From positions 69,032,208 through 69,096,207 of the forward strand of contig OW121743.1 of assembly GCA_933228675.1 (NCBI GenBank): a stretch of DNA of 64,000 nucleotides, read 5' to 3'. The notes under the pieces are model-generated. The model worked only from the letters and a program-made list of their open reading frames with translations. It was not told the origin of the DNA and did no database searches. Every line of letters starts with the position of its first letter. Position 1 is the first letter of the stretch. Of this stretch, positions 11,352 to 24,800 are shown in pieces. A program made the position numbers and the translations under genes. Source of the stretch: Stomorhina lunata (lineage: Eukaryota; Arthropoda; Insecta; Diptera; Rhiniidae).

Positions 11352-12240
11352 GCGCAGGGGGAGCTTCTTCATCCCATTTCTAGGGAAGGACATTTGATTT
11401 AGGCTCCCTGATCAATGTAGTGTCCTACAATCCGAGATATCGGTCATTCATAAAGCAGTCAAATGGTTGAGATACCACAGAATATACGACAGGGATATTC
11501 GCAGTCAGGCTGCCATAAAATCCCTATCTAACGTCCACACGACATCTGTTCTTACCCGCGAATGCCCGAGATGGCGAGACATTACAAGATCGAACTCTTC
11601 TGGGTAACTGGGCACAACAACATACCTGCTAACTTCACCGCGGACAAACTTGCTAAATCCGGCGGTAAGTTGACGGGCTTACCGCTATCTGCCTGCAAAT
11701 CAATAATTAGGCAATTTCTTTTCCCGTCAGCGCAGACCAAGTGGTCTTCGGAAACCACTTGTTTCATATCTAGGCAAACATGGCCCACTTACAACACTAA
11801 ACGTTCAAATAGCTTGATAACTTTACCTCGACACAGACTCCGCAACCTTATCTCAACCCTAACAGGTCATTGCGCTTTTGGGCTACATGCCAGAAGACTT
11901 AATCTTCAATTCTATGACTACTGTCATAGTTGTCAAAACATAGAAGAGAAGGAGACAGTAACTCATCTTCTTTGTCAATGCCCCGCGCTCTCGACTTCAA
12001 GGGCTTTCAATCTATGGGCACCTTTTCTGCATGATTTATCGGATCTAGCGAGTATTGACATTCGTAAAATAGACTCAATTATCAGGGCTTCAGGATGGCT
12101 TGATAAGCCTCTCAACGATAGCCTGGAATAACTATTTTTGTTCTTTTCTTCCAGTCTATCCCATGCAAGTACCACAAAGGGACCGCTTTTAGGACCCAAG
12201 TGACGCTGACCTATCATCGGCTGCCTGCTTAGCCTAACCT
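11352..12240 (+). mobile_element. 5'-truncated LINE fragment (RNase H to 3' end), inserted in DD41D relic
   Basis: Starts inside the RNase H domain (GSFFIPFLGKD..., LPDQCSVLQSEISVIHKA) and includes a 190-codon open stretch at 11562-12131 with ELFWVTGHNNIPANFTADKL, then HRLRNLISTLTGHCAFGLHA and a CHSCQ...HLLCQCPAL zinc-knuckle-like motif. The 3' end has GGACCCAAGTGACGC and AGCCTAACCTA, matching the copy at 8270-8320. The 5' truncation is typical of target-primed reverse transcription. A frame break precedes the open stretch, so it is not functional. Confidence 0.82.
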
Positions 12241-12395
12241 AGACTATTTCCTGTAGGGCTACGTCAAGTCAATGGTCTATACCAAAAAGCCAGCGACGAT
12301 TGATAAACTTCGTATGAATATCGAAAGTGAAATTGCAGCAGTATCGACCAATTTATGCCTGAAAACCGTCGAAAATTGAGTTCAGCGTTTGGAAA
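12241..12395 (+). mobile_element. DD41D relic, 3' part
   Basis: Continuation of 10905-11351 after the LINE: ACTATTTCCTG then [20 protein letters not shown] and NIESEIAAVSTNLCLKTVEN. The reading runs straight on from ...GCCGTTAG at 11344-11351, showing the LINE went into the transposon. Confidence 0.78.
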
Positions 12396-12397
12396 AT

Positions 12398-13660
12398 TTC
12401 AGTGTACATTATAATTTTTAGATTTACCACTCTCATTTTAAAACACTCTTCATTTGGCCAACGTTGATCTAGATTTGACAAGATTCGATAAGGACTCTTC
12501 ACTCAATATTAATGCTAAGTGAACGATCACTAGTCTCTTACAGGAGTTCGCCAGGCTCTAGAAGCTCTTCCTCGCAACGCACTATGGGTGATGTTGTGAT
12601 TATGAGATTTCCTGTACTCCCAAGTTTATCGCAAAACTAATCTTCAGGCACTTACTCATATTACATTTTCTATCTTGTCACTCTTTATTTAGATTTGACC
12701 AGATTCGACTTGGACTCTGCACTCAACATAAATATTTTGTGCCTACGATGTCTATCCAGTTGTTAGTTGAAATGTTAGGATTACATTCCTTAAGCCTTCC
12801 GAATATTAACTGCGCGTCCTTTAAAATTGACGAAATCCACGCATGTGTCTCGCTTCTATCCTGGATGTTATTTTTGCCATCAAAATTCAGCGCCACTCCT
12901 GTCCATGCTTAAACCTATTTTCTTTAGAGCAGCAAGATAGCTCTTAAAAGAACGCTTGTCCCCGTATACAAAGAATTTAATTTGCCCGATAATACAACCT
13001 TAATTACGAGAGATGGGAGGTGTACCCAGTATTTCTATGAGAACTTGGACTCCTACTGGTTTGTGGGAATGTTGCCTTCTGTCTTTCCTCGGTTGATCTC
13101 CTCTTACCGACTTTCATAATAGTGTATTACTACCTTTAGGCCTTTTAAGGTGGATCATAATCTGTTGTTGTTGTAACTGCGATATTATTGTTAATATCGC
13201 AGAAGTGGCAGTCCTTGGTCGCAATCCTAAGATTTCCGAGTCGTTCCGGTACGAAGAACCGACTAGCATAAATGCAACTTAAATACTTTGTGCCTCTATC
13301 CAGTTGTGAGTTAAAAAGTATGGATTACATATCTTAAGCCTTCCGATTGTTAATGCCGCGTCCTTTAAAGTTGTCAAAATCCACACATGTACCTCGGTTC
13401 TATCCTGGATGTTACTCTTCAGAGCAGCAAGATAGCAATAATCTTTTTATTGCGCTTCTCCTTAAAGGCAATGAATTTAATTCGCCCGAGAAACTAACTT
13501 AAATTACGCGAGATAGGAGGTGTATCCAGCACTTCCACGAGGACTTGGGTGTACTCCCATTTGTTCGTGGGAATGTTGCCTTCTGCCCCTCCTCTGTTGA
13601 TCTCCTCACAATGACTTTCGGAACAGTGATGCTGCCTTAAAGTGAATTATCAGGCGATCC
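12398..13660. repeat. Local duplications: 160-bp repeat and a pair of about 350-bp repeats
   Basis: 12398-12560 repeats 10580-10750 (both with GTTGATCTAGATTTGACAAG). 12741-13110 and 13290-13640 are diverged direct copies of one another, sharing TTTGTGCC...TATCCAGTTG, CGCGTCCTTTAAA, TCTATCCTGGATGTTA and AGAGCAGCAAGATAGC. No protein recognised. Confidence 0.65.
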
Positions 13661-13688
13661 CAATCAGTTTTCAGTTTTCCTAGAAGTA

Positions 13689-14986
13689 AAGAGTGCTCTA
13701 AATAAAATTTGTAGTTGGATTTTCATAAATAAAAATCAAACCTTTTAATATAAAAAGTCTACAAAATACGCAAATATAATGACATATTATACAAAATCAT
13801 TTAGCATTAAAATGTTTACTTAGTACTCGGGTTTTGCAAAATTATCGACTTTTTTCGGAAACCCTCCCATTAAAGATTTTACAGTTGCTTCTGATACCTT
13901 TTTGGAGCATGTGTTCCACCTGCGCTTCAAATCGGACATGTTCTTGGAAATCTTTCCTGTATTCTTCAATTCCTTTTTTACCAGAGCCCAATACCTTTCC
14001 ACAGGCCAAAGTTCTGGACAGTTAGGTGGATTTGCCTCTCGTGCTACAAAAATGACATTATTCTTTGAGTACCACTCAAGTGCCTTTTTTCCATAATGGC
14101 ATGATGCCAAATCGGGCCAAAAAAATGTAGTCACTCTGTGCTCTCTTAAAAAGGGTAACAACCGTTTTTGTAGGCACTCCTTTATATAAATTTCTGTGTT
14201 TATTGTGCCAGATGCCACAAATACTTTACTTCTTTTGCCACAACTGGAAATAGCTTGCCACACGAGAAACTTCTTAGGGAATTTTGTTTGTTTTTTTTGT
14301 GCGAAACTCTTGCCGAACATTGCCCCGTTTATCAGCAACATAAAAATCTTGACCAGGAAGTTGAGAAAAGTCTGCCAGTACGTATGTTTCATCATCCATC
14401 ACACAACAGGTGTATTTTTTTATAAAATCAGACTTCAATTTTTTCGCTCGTTTTTTGCTTCTAAGTTCTTTATAGCATTGCGATCTGGAACCTTTTGGAC
14501 TTTGTATGTCTTCAGTCCAGCATAAGCTTTGACTCTATGTGCAAAATTCGTAGAACATTTCACCGTACGAGCTGCTTTTCTTAAAGAAGTGTTAGGCGCT
14601 CTTCGAAAGAGTCGCTCGACTTCTTTTGCCTTACCAATATCTGTAGGACCTTTTTTCCTCCCTGATCCAGGTTTTCTTTCAATGCTCAGGTTTTCCTTAT
14701 ACCGTCTGATGGCATTAGAAACCGTTCGAGGGTCAACTTTCAAATTTTTAGCTATTTGTTTAAAAGTCCATGACGGATTTTTTGTTGAAAAGTTTTAATT
14801 ATATTTTCACGAACTTTTTTTCGCAGTCCATTTTGATTGAAATAACAATTGAAAATTAATAATTTCTAAAATAATAGTATCTGACATATCTATAGAAACT
14901 AACTTGATCAAAAAATAAATTATTTCTTGCACCATGTTTAAATTTTGTCTAAAATAGTAAATGCATATTTTTTTTAGAACACTCTT
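13689..14986 (-). mobile_element. DD37E Tc1/mariner transposon, copy B (defective)
   Basis: Bounded by TA (13687-13688, 14987-14988) with ends AAGAGTGCTCTAAA and TTTAGAACACTCTT. Same family as copies A, C and D, 1.3 kb, in minus orientation. It lies about 0.8 kb upstream of the Rab3-GEF start codon. It retains all three catalytic motifs, so it is the least eroded complete copy. Confidence 0.9.
13820..14832 (-). pseudogene. DD37E transposase pseudogene in copy B
   Basis: The N-terminal half reads [19 protein letters not shown]...[13 protein letters not shown] (14743-14435); the C-terminal half reads [20 protein letters not shown] to DNFAKPEY (13820-14395). Frame breaks: 7 instead of 8 As after the first codons, 6 instead of 7 As before CGAGCG (shared with copy A), and 8 instead of 7 As after GTTTCGCAC. 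The shared lesion suggests A and B derive from a common defective parent mobilised in trans. Confidence 0.85.
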
Positions 14987-14989
14987 TAG

Positions 14990-15638
14990 GCAGGACAATC
15001 TGTGTTTTAGAAATGTCTCTCGCTCATTTGAGAGGTTTTATCAAATCTCTCAATTAAATATTCTGAGAACATTTTTAAGCTCATTAAATAACTTTTCTAA
15101 TGGTCTAAAATTCTTACCTTCTAAAACTGAGGTCTAAGGCAACGAAGTTTTAGTCTTCGTTCCAATGTTGTCAGACGGTATGAACAAACAACATTTCGAT
15201 TCAAAGTTTGAAGGTTAAAGCTTCACTTATTTAAACTATATAAATTTTAACATCTCTCAAACCACTGTGCAGACACTGTATGTAACCAAAGTAGGTACAT
15301 GTTCTAAGAAAACTAAATATCATTTATTCTTTTTGTTGTATTGTATTGTAATTTATAGCGTTACATGTTTCTTTTAAGTAACTAAATAATAATCATTTAA
15401 TTAATACCCCAAGGAGTCGAAACAGTTGTAGCCAACAACTGTTGGACACATACATTTGACTCGCTACCTCCCTCCCTCCCTCGCTATGACATAGACTCGA
15501 CTAGAACAAACATGTGGGCTAATAGCATAAGGAAAAACTAACTAAAACATGTGTCTTAAATTACATTAACATTATTAAGCTTTTAAAAATAAATGTTTGC
15601 TTTCATTAACAATTTCCATTTTCCATTTCTCTTTCCAG
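14990..15638. other. Upstream region of Rab3-GEF, no feature resolved
   Basis: Non-repetitive-looking AT-rich sequence between DD37E copy B and the probable 5' UTR. It contains a CTCCCTCCCTCCCTCGC run at about 15468. It may hold a promoter or an intron of the 5' UTR, but no core element can be assigned. Confidence 0.4.
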
Positions 15639-15760
15639 CATTAAAACTAAAATAAATGGCAATAATGAATTGAAAATTCGTGTTTTAACTTTCAACACCA
15701 AAAATACAAAAACTTTTTTTTATAAGAAAAACCTAAATAAATTAACAAGAAATCGTTGGT
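15639..15760 (+). promoter_or_regulatory. Rab3-GEF: Probable 5' UTR part of first coding exon, with upstream splice acceptor and uORF
   Basis: A pyrimidine-rich tract ending TTTCCAG at 15626-15638 looks like a 3' splice site, which would place one or more non-coding exons further upstream. Between it and the start codon lies an upstream ORF of five codons (ATG at 15656, TGA at 15671-15673). If the acceptor is used, the uORF could lower translation of the main frame. No promoter motif upstream can be assigned with confidence. Confidence 0.45.
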
Positions 15761-15883
15761 ATGGCTGAGCAGCAGAAACTGTCTTTGTGTCCACGTCTAG
15801 TGGACTATTTGGCCATTGTGGGTGCACGAACGACACCACCTATCCACAAGGGATTACCGGGAAACAAAACACCACCTGTACAA
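15761..15883 (+). CDS. Rab3-GEF: Rab3-GEF coding exon 1 (start codon, start of uDENN)
   Basis: Encodes residues 1-41, beginning [20 protein letters not shown]. The motif [14 protein letters not shown] is the hallmark start of the MADD/Rab3-GEF uDENN domain, and this ATG sits the usual few residues before it, so it is taken as the start. It ends in phase 0 at a GTAAGT donor after codon CAA. The following intron is about 6.1 kb. Confidence 0.93.
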
Positions 15884-18800
15884 GTAAGTAAAAATACTAT
15901 TGAAATTTACATATTCTTAATAAACCTGATAAGTTTACATAGGGCAAGACATTGGAGGGGAGATTCAAATTTGTATATCGAGGGTTTATATTCAAAAAGT
16001 GCTATCCATAAATTCACAATTTTACAGGAGAGGGAAAAAACTGTTTTTGTCATTAACTATAAGTGAAGTAAATAAACTTTGTTTTACAATACCATACAGA
16101 TTGGGGCTAAGATCTTGTACAAATTAAGTTTTTTTATTAACTCCTTATTTTTTCGGTTCTATAGTAGATAGCACTTTTTACGAGTTAAAATTTTATCGTT
16201 TCAAGTACTAAAGCAAGTAGATAGCATTATTTTAACAAAAAAATAAAATATAACGAAAATTGAAGCTTTTATCAAAATATCACAAATTTTAATTAAAATA
16301 ACAAGTTTTTTGAATAAAACAAGATTTATTATAAATATGTCAAAAGAATTCAGGGTATTATCTTTCTTAAAGAGTGTTCTAAAAAATTTATATTTTTAAA
16401 TTTATCCATAGTACAAGAAATAATTTATTTTTTGATCAAGTTAGTTTCTATAGATATGTCAGATACTATTATTTTAGAAATTATTAATTTTCAATAGTTA
16501 TTTCAATCAAAATGGACTGCGAAAAAAAAGTTCGTGAAAATATAATTAAAAACAAAAAAATCCGTCATGGACTTTTAAAAAAATAGCTAAAAATTTGAAA
16601 GTTGACCCTCGAACGGTTTCTAATGCCATCAGACGGTATAAGGAAAACCTGAGCATTGAAAGAAAACCTGGATCAGGGAGGAAAAAAGGTCCTACAGATA
16701 TTGGTAAGGCAAAAGAAGTCGAGCGATTTTTTCGAAGAGCGCCTAACACTTCTTTAAGAAAAGCAGCTCGTACGGTGAAATGTTCTACGAATTTTGCACA
16801 TAGAGTCAAAGCTTATGCTGGACTGAAGATATAAAAAGTCCAAAAGGTTCCAGATCGCAATGCTATAAAGAACTTAGAAGCAAAAAAACGAGCGAAAAAA
16901 TTGAAGTCTGATTTTATAAAAAAAATACACCTGTTGTGTGATGGATGATGAAACATACGTACTGGCAGACTTTTCTCAACTTCCTGGTCAAGATTTTTAT
17001 GTTGCTGATAAACGGGGCAATGTTCGGCAAGAGTTTCGCACAAAAAAACAAACAAAATTCCCTAAGAAGTTTCTCGTGTGGCAAGCTATTTGCAGTTGTG
17101 GCAAAAGAAGTAAAGTATTTGTGGCATCTGGCACAATAAACACAGAAATTTATATAAAGGAGTGCCTACAAAAACGGTTGTTACCCTTTTTAAGAGAGCA
17201 CAGAGTGACTAAATTTTTTTGGCCCGATTTGGCATCATGCCATTATGGAAAAAAGGCACTTGAGTGGTACTCAAAGAATAATGTCATTTTTGTACCACGA
17301 GAGGCAAATCCACCTAACTGTCCATAACTTCGGCCTGTGGAAAGGTATTGGGCTCTGGTAAAAAAGGAATTGAAGAACACAGGAAAGATTTCCAAGAACA
17401 TGTCCGATTTTAAGCGCAGGTGGAACACATGCTCCAAAAAGGTATCAGAAGCAACAGTAAAATCTTTAATGGGAGGGTTTCCGAAAAAACTCGATAATTT
17501 TGCAAAACCCGAGTACTAAGTAAACATTTTAATGCTAAATGATTTTGTATAATATGTCATTATATTTGCGTATTTTGTAGAGTTTTTATATTAAAAGGTT
17601 TGATTTTTATTTAAGAAAATCCAACTACAAATTTTATTTAGAGCACTCTTTATATGACGTTTACTTACAATCTGTTAAGGTCAAAGGCCGAGTATATTTT
17701 AGAAATCCATGATTACAGTACGTTGCAGGAAATTGTGGTCCATTTTGTTGGTTTATCACAAATTACAATGTATATTTTATAGCAATTGTTATTATTTCCA
17801 CAAATATTTTTAATGTAGATAGCACTATTTTTTGATTATGTGTAGATAGCACAAACACAATTTATAAAAAAAATGTTTTAAAATTATTTTTCTTGCTTAA
17901 AATTTATATAACATATGAGAAATAAGCCAAGGAACACGTTTCCATTAAAAACCATTTTGGTCGAAAATGTAGATAGCACTTTTTGAATATAAAGCGTCGA
18001 TATGCAACCTAAAAATGTCACAAATTAGTTTGAAGTGAATTCAAGCAATAGAAAGAGAATTTAAGGTCATACCCCTTGGAGGTTTAAATTTAAATTCATA
18101 CTTTTTTTTCATAATAATTACCTTCAGTAAAAGTTCTGTGAAGAACCCAGCTAGCACTTTTGGAAACTTTTAATCAAATATGAGTCTTTTTTGACTTCAC
18201 TGCACGATTAAAATGATCATTTATGATATCACTTATGAGTCAAAAATGATCTTTTTGTGTGAGAACATGGTACCCTTAATGCGACTCTTCAAAAAGAGTC
18301 TTTAATGACTAGTTTTTCTGATTAGAATATGACTGCACACATTTTGCTAGATTTGTGAAAAAAAAAAGAATAAGAGGATCGAACCTAGGCTGCTGAATAT
18401 GATATGTTATGCTTAGTAGTCGACGTGCTATCCAACTAAGCCACATCACCCAAAATGAGATACGAGCCTTTTTGCGGCATTTTTTTTATCACCTAAAAAT
18501 AGTTAAGTATATTACGCACATTTTACAAGATGTTTTGTGCTATTTTTAACTAGTCGCTTACTAAGCGTCTATGAGTCTTTTTGAAAGCACACATTCTGCT
18601 TTCAAAAGGTCGCTTTCAAGGTCTTTTTGTGGTCTTTTTTGATCACCAAACTGATTAAAATAGCATAAAAACAGTCGCAATAGGATCGTTTGCACGATAA
18701 GATTTTGACTGCACACATTCTGCAAGTATTGTTTGTGCTTTTGAAAACTAGTCGTTTTCTAAGCGTTTTAAGGAGTTTTTTTTGGAATCTTTTTTAGATC

Positions 18801-21800
18801 ACCAAGCTGATTAATCAGTTTTTGATCATCTATACGAATCCCGAAAGACTCATTTTGCTAATATTATCGTCAACAATCACCAAATTGCTAGCTGGGATAA
18901 GCTAGTTAATGCATATTCCATGTCTTGATAGGCACCAACACCAACGTTCTAGACCTTTTTCTTACTTCACACCTTGACAAATATAAAGTAAAGATTCTTG
19001 CTCATCATGGAATTTTCGGTCATTGCATCATTCCCGGTCAGTCAGATCAGATCAATCGCCTTAAGATTTCTTTATGATTTTCTTTTCTGCTTTGCTTTTC
19101 TTCAAAATTTTTTAAGAACTAGATTTTATTGAGACACTTGATTGCAAAGTCCCTTGTTGGAAACCAGAGTGTCTGAGCGTTTTCTTTCAGGAAATAAACT
19201 AGCTACCTAGTCAAAATGTCTCAATGTAAAGGGTTTTTCAATAAGAGCGAAAACGGTTTTGGATATCAATGAAATTCTTTATTTCTGTAAAAGAACGTTT
19301 GATGTCATTATGTATGGATATATTGGATTTCTTTTGCATTGCCACCACGGACACGCTTGCAGAAGTCCGACGCTGAACCCGATTTTCAACGGTATTCAAA
19401 TATAAATTGGCCGATACTGCTGCAATTTCAAGTTCGATATTCATACGAAGTTTATCAATCGTCGCTGGCTTGTTGGCATAGACCATAGTTTTGACGTAGC
19501 AAATAGTCTAACGGCGTCAAATCTCACGACCGAGACGGCCAATCGACGGGACCATTTCGTGAGATAACACGTTCTCCAAACTTGGTTTTCAATAAATTAA
19601 TTGTGACCTTCGCTGTGTGGCTTGTTGTGCCGTTCTGTTGGAACCACATGTCCTCCAAGTCCATATCATCCAATTGGGGCCAAAAATATTCGGTTATTAT
19701 TAAACGGTAGCGATTCCCATTCACAGTAACGTGCCGGTCTTGATTGTCACGGAAGAAGTACCGCCCAATGACGCCGCAATTTTTTCTGGATGCAATGATG
19801 ACTCATGGAGTACCTAAGTGTGGATTGTTGCCTGACCAATAACGCATATGTTTATTGACGAAGCCATTCAGCCAGAAATGAGCCTCACGCTGAAGATGGT
19901 TCGCGCTCTTAACGTTGTGGCCACTGAGTCCGAATTTCGGTAGTAAATTTTAATAATTTCGACTCGTTGTTGGCTCATAAATATGGCGTCGTCTACTGGA
20001 TCTGTCGCTGTTCTTTTGTAGCGTCGCTGTTAAAAGCCCCGATCGGCGGTATAAATAGTAAGGAGATCAGTAGGAGTAAAGTATGACTTACACCGCTTTA
20101 GAAAGCCGAGGCACTTGAATGCTTCTTTAGGCACTTGAAAAACATGTTTAGTCCAACTCACATCGCATTATATTTTCATGCCCAAAATATCGAGAGTTTC
20201 GGATTCCTCAATATTTATATCACCCATAGTTACGGATGAAGCAACATGGTCCGTAACGCTATTGTGTGTTAACAGATAACATTGGAGTGTAACGAGCATT
20301 AAAATCGACCCTGTTTGAATGACCACATTTGGAGATTGTAGTTAGATCGGAATTCAGAGTAACATTCTTGATTTGCCTCTTGACATTAATCTAAAATGTA
20401 CTTGACCTATAATTGAATGAATGCGAATGGCAAACATTGCTATCATCTGCAAAAGAGTAGATGGATTGGAAGTTTAACATCGAAGCGTATAAGAAAGAAT
20501 GGAGCCTTTTGGTCTTCTTCTTCTGCTATTCTTGACTCCTAGTGGAGCATAGGGCCTCAACCATCCTTTTATATCGGACTCTATTGTGAGATGTTAGACA
20601 TACATCATTCCATGAATAGTTTGCTAATCTTCTCCACGTTCTAGCAGGTACACCAACACGACGGCCTCTTAACTATGAATTCCATCTAAGCGATTGTTGA
20701 GCAATATTTGTATTTGGTCTAAGAGGTTTTGTGCCGAACGCCTTAGAAATATTGAAAGCTATAACTTTACTTTCGCCAAAAACATTGAATAAAACGGTAC
20801 TATTTTTCGGATAGGAAGGCTAATATGTCACCCGTAAAGCGACCTCTACGAAATCCATACTGCCGGTTGTTTAGTAGGTTATTAGAGTCCAAATATTTGA
20901 CCAGATGGTAGTTGATAGCGCTGAACTTTAGATAGCGCTGAACAAATTGCTATTGGGCGATAATTTTCAAAGGTTGGCGTTACATTTGTAGCCTGCCAAT
21001 ACATAGGAAATTCAGCGACATGGTATAAAGTGCTAACAGCAATGCTCCAAGACCAGTGCTGGTATGTCATCCGGCCAGGGAGACTTTTTATGTTGAGATC
21101 CGCTTAAACCCTTACAACAGCACAAATATGCAATTCTTAGTTACAGATACTCTTCCAAGCACTGGTAATAGTTGATCGCTTTCCGGCAAGAGTCAACCGG
21201 GTTAGTGAACGACTGGTCATCCTTTAAAAGAGTTGGAAATGCCTTTAGGGCCAGTAAGAACTTTAGTACGAAGGCGCTGCTTGTAAAGAGATTTTTCATG
21301 TCTAAGTACCTTGGCACACAAATATCTCGCAGATGCTGGCGTAATAACCCAAATAAAGTTGAAGTAGATAGATCTCAGTGTAAAAGATACTTCACTTGAA
21401 ATTGTTACCTTCCAATTCGACAAGCATTATCAGATCAACCGAAAGTTAAATAAAACTATCAGGTACTGGCCGGAATATTAGAGTGTATTTTGAAACTTCT
21501 CGAATGGGAAAGAAAAGGTACTTATCTTTGACACTAGAGTATCCAAATCGATCGATCCACTGAAACACAGTTACAGTGCTAGCTGTGTCACATTATTCCA
21601 TTGTTACCATTTACCACTTGGGTAAGTGCTCTAATAACATCAAGAAACTCGTTTCCGAAGCTCAACCTTTCATACGCAATAAGTGTCCGTCTTTTAGACA
21701 TTATCCTCTCGTGGTCTTGTAGCAAATAGACCAACAAAATTCGTTCTTTAGTTGTGCTGTTCATATGTGGAATTCGATCTCCGCAAAGGTTTTGACTGAC

Positions 21801-24800
21801 AGTTGTAATATAGAAAGCTCTTACAATTTTAGAACATTTGTTTCTTCTTAATCCAAGATATATTTTAGAAGAAACAAGCTTTCCTTGTTCATTCGTATAA
21901 TTGTAACATATTTGACTTATAATTTATATTAAATATTTCTTAACCTCTCTTACAGATACCCGAACTATTACGACGTTATCCACCCTCGGATCATGCCGAC
22001 TTCCCCTTACCCCTCGATATGGTGTACTTTTGTCAGCCGGAAGGCTGTACAAGTGTGGGTCCACGAAGAACTGGATCAGCAATACGAGATATGACCTCAT
22101 TTGTGTTTGCCTTAACTGACAAAGATTCGGGGAAAACACGTTATGGCATTTGTGTTAATTTCTACAGACCCGTCGAAAAGCATACACCAAATGTGGAAAA
22201 AGCACAGGCGCATCCAACAACAGCAACGGTACAAAGTGGAAGAGGTCGTAGAAGTTCGGCTTTCAGGCGAGAATCATGGCGTAAGAGTATGGAAAGAAGT
22301 TCCGATTCGGCATTTAGTAGGCAAGTAGAGATGATAAGGGTTAAGATTAAGGCTTAAAGCTTTTTATGGGTTTTATGTTAAATTTTGAGTTGTTTATTTT
22401 TTGGTTTCAAGCCCAAACGCCTTTAAAGTACAATTGATATAATTCTCTTAATAGTTACGGCCTTCTAACTTCTTCTAGCGACTACAGAAGTAACGTCGCA
22501 CCAAGTGATTCGGATCGTGAAATGACTTCTAGACGTGATTCGGATACCCAGCATCATATGGCTCATCATGGTCATGGCATGCAGCAGGTGCCGAAATTGG
22601 GACTGATGGCACCTTCGGGAGACTCTGAATCGGGAGGCAGTCATTCACCCTCACCCAGAGCCTCCAGGAAACGTACAAAACTGAGAAATCAATCGTTAAC
22701 TTCATTGTGCATCATATCACATCATCCTTTTTTTACCACATTTCGGGAATGTTTGTTTATTTTAAAGAAGTTAATAGATGCCTGTAATGAGTCATCGTCC
22801 CCAAAAAGGGTAGGGGCCTCGCAGAAAACGAATAGGGATAATGTATGGACCGTGCTGACGGGTCATGCCAGTGAGGCAACCTCTTCTATAGTCTTGCATG
22901 ATGTTAAGGAAATTGAAACCTGGATATTGAGATTGTTATCAACACCGGTACCAGTGCCCGGTTCAACAAGGGTTGAGGTAAATATTTAAATGAAACAATG
23001 AAACATTTGAGTATTCTAAATCTTGTTTTCCTTCTAGGTTGAGGTACTTTCTCCCACAGTCCATGAACCTTTACTGTTTGCTTTGCCAGACCATACAAGA
23101 TTCTCTTTAGTGGATTTTCCTTTACATTTACCGTTGGAACTGTTGGGCGTTGAGACTTGTCTGAAGGTTTGGACTTTGATTATGCTGGAGAACAAGGTGT
23201 TGTTTCAATCTCGTGATTACAATGCACTTTCCATGTCGGTAATGGCGTTTGTTACCATGCTTTATCCTCTGGAGTATATGTTCCCGGTGATACCGCTACT
23301 GCCGACATGTTTGAGTTGTGCCGAGCAATTGCTTTTGGCCCCCACACCATTTGTAATTGGTGTACCGGCCACTTTTCTTATGTATAAAAAGAATTTCCGG
23401 TAAGTTTTCCCTTCCCTTCTTTCGATTAAGAAAATGGATTAACTTTTTTTTTTTTAATTTAAAGACTACCAGATGATATTTGGGTAGTGGATTTGGATTC
23501 CACAAAACTAACACCACCCACAGGAGGTTACGATGAGATACCTCCCTTACCGGAACCAGAGGGCACAGTTTTGAAAAATCATTTGAAACAGGTATTTATT
23601 TAAAAAAACAAAACCTTTCAATTTTCTATTTCAATAAATTACAACTCATTTTAATATTTTTTCTGTAAAATCATTATCTAACAATTGGTTTAAGAATTTG
23701 TTAAACTTTTTTAACAAATTTTCGAAATTTTAATTCAGTTTCAAACAGAAAAACACTTCAAATGTAAATTTCAAACATAAATGTTTTGTCTCTAAACTCT
23801 CTCAATCTCTCTCTAAACCATCAGTGTTAAAAGAAAGGCTTTCAATGTAACATTTCAGACTCTCTTTTTGTGTTATTAACATGGAACTAACATTTTTCAT
23901 TATCATACTTTTACAAAATTTATCTATAACTACAACTTTTCATGAAAAACAATTCAAAATATTTGTAATGTCTTGTACAATTTTAAATTATTTCAAGCAC
24001 TTGATTTGTGAATTTTTTTAAAACTATTTTAAAATTTAATTTTTTACTTTAAAATCCTTTTCTTAATTGATACTTTTATGATTTATGAATTAACCTGCTA
24101 TTTCTCTCTAATTTTTATTAAAAACTACAAAACATTTTTGTCATTATCTTTAAAAAAAAACAAAAAATTGTTCGATTCAAATCAACTCAACTTTCGTTCA
24201 TCTTATAAAAACCAAAAAAAACTTAACAATTATCACAGGCTATGCAACTTATGGATGAAGCTGGACTTGGTGTAAATATTTTATTTAATTTTCTTCTTCT
24301 TTCGAGTTTGACTTTTTTCTTTTTTCCCTTTATTTGATCCTTTTTATGGAGTTTTAAGTTGGCATGCTTTTATGTTGTATTTGAATAAGTTTATTGAGCT
24401 TAAAAGCTTTGCGAATGAAAAGCTTTTTTATTTTATTTCTTATTTTACTACATTTCACAGTTTTTAATTTAATTTCTATGGGTGATTAAAAGGGAGTTAA
24501 AGAAAATAGACTTTGTGTATATTGTCATAAATGAAGTTCTTGCCAAAAGTCTATAGGAAATTTCCAAAGTTTCCCATTTTTATAGGAATTTTCAAAAATC
24601 ATTTGGGATATTACGTATCAAAATTTCCCATTTTATTGGATATTATCAACATTTCAGATTTTTATAAGAAATTTTAAAAAATTCCCCATTTTCAAAAAAA
24701 AAATGTTCCTTTTTTATATGAAATTTTTAAAATTTCCCATTTTTGTGGCAAATTTTCAGATTTCCGATTTTTATGGGATATTATCAAAACTTTCCATTTT

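Noticed and set aside
13902..14096. 64-codon frame starting MEHVFHLRFKSD
   Set aside because: Antisense shadow of the DD37E transposase; it recurs in every copy of that element for the same reason.
18360..18455. Functional tRNA gene
   Set aside because: Boxes are present but the acceptor and anticodon stems do not pair, and the same head recurs with a common body elsewhere, which fits a SINE.
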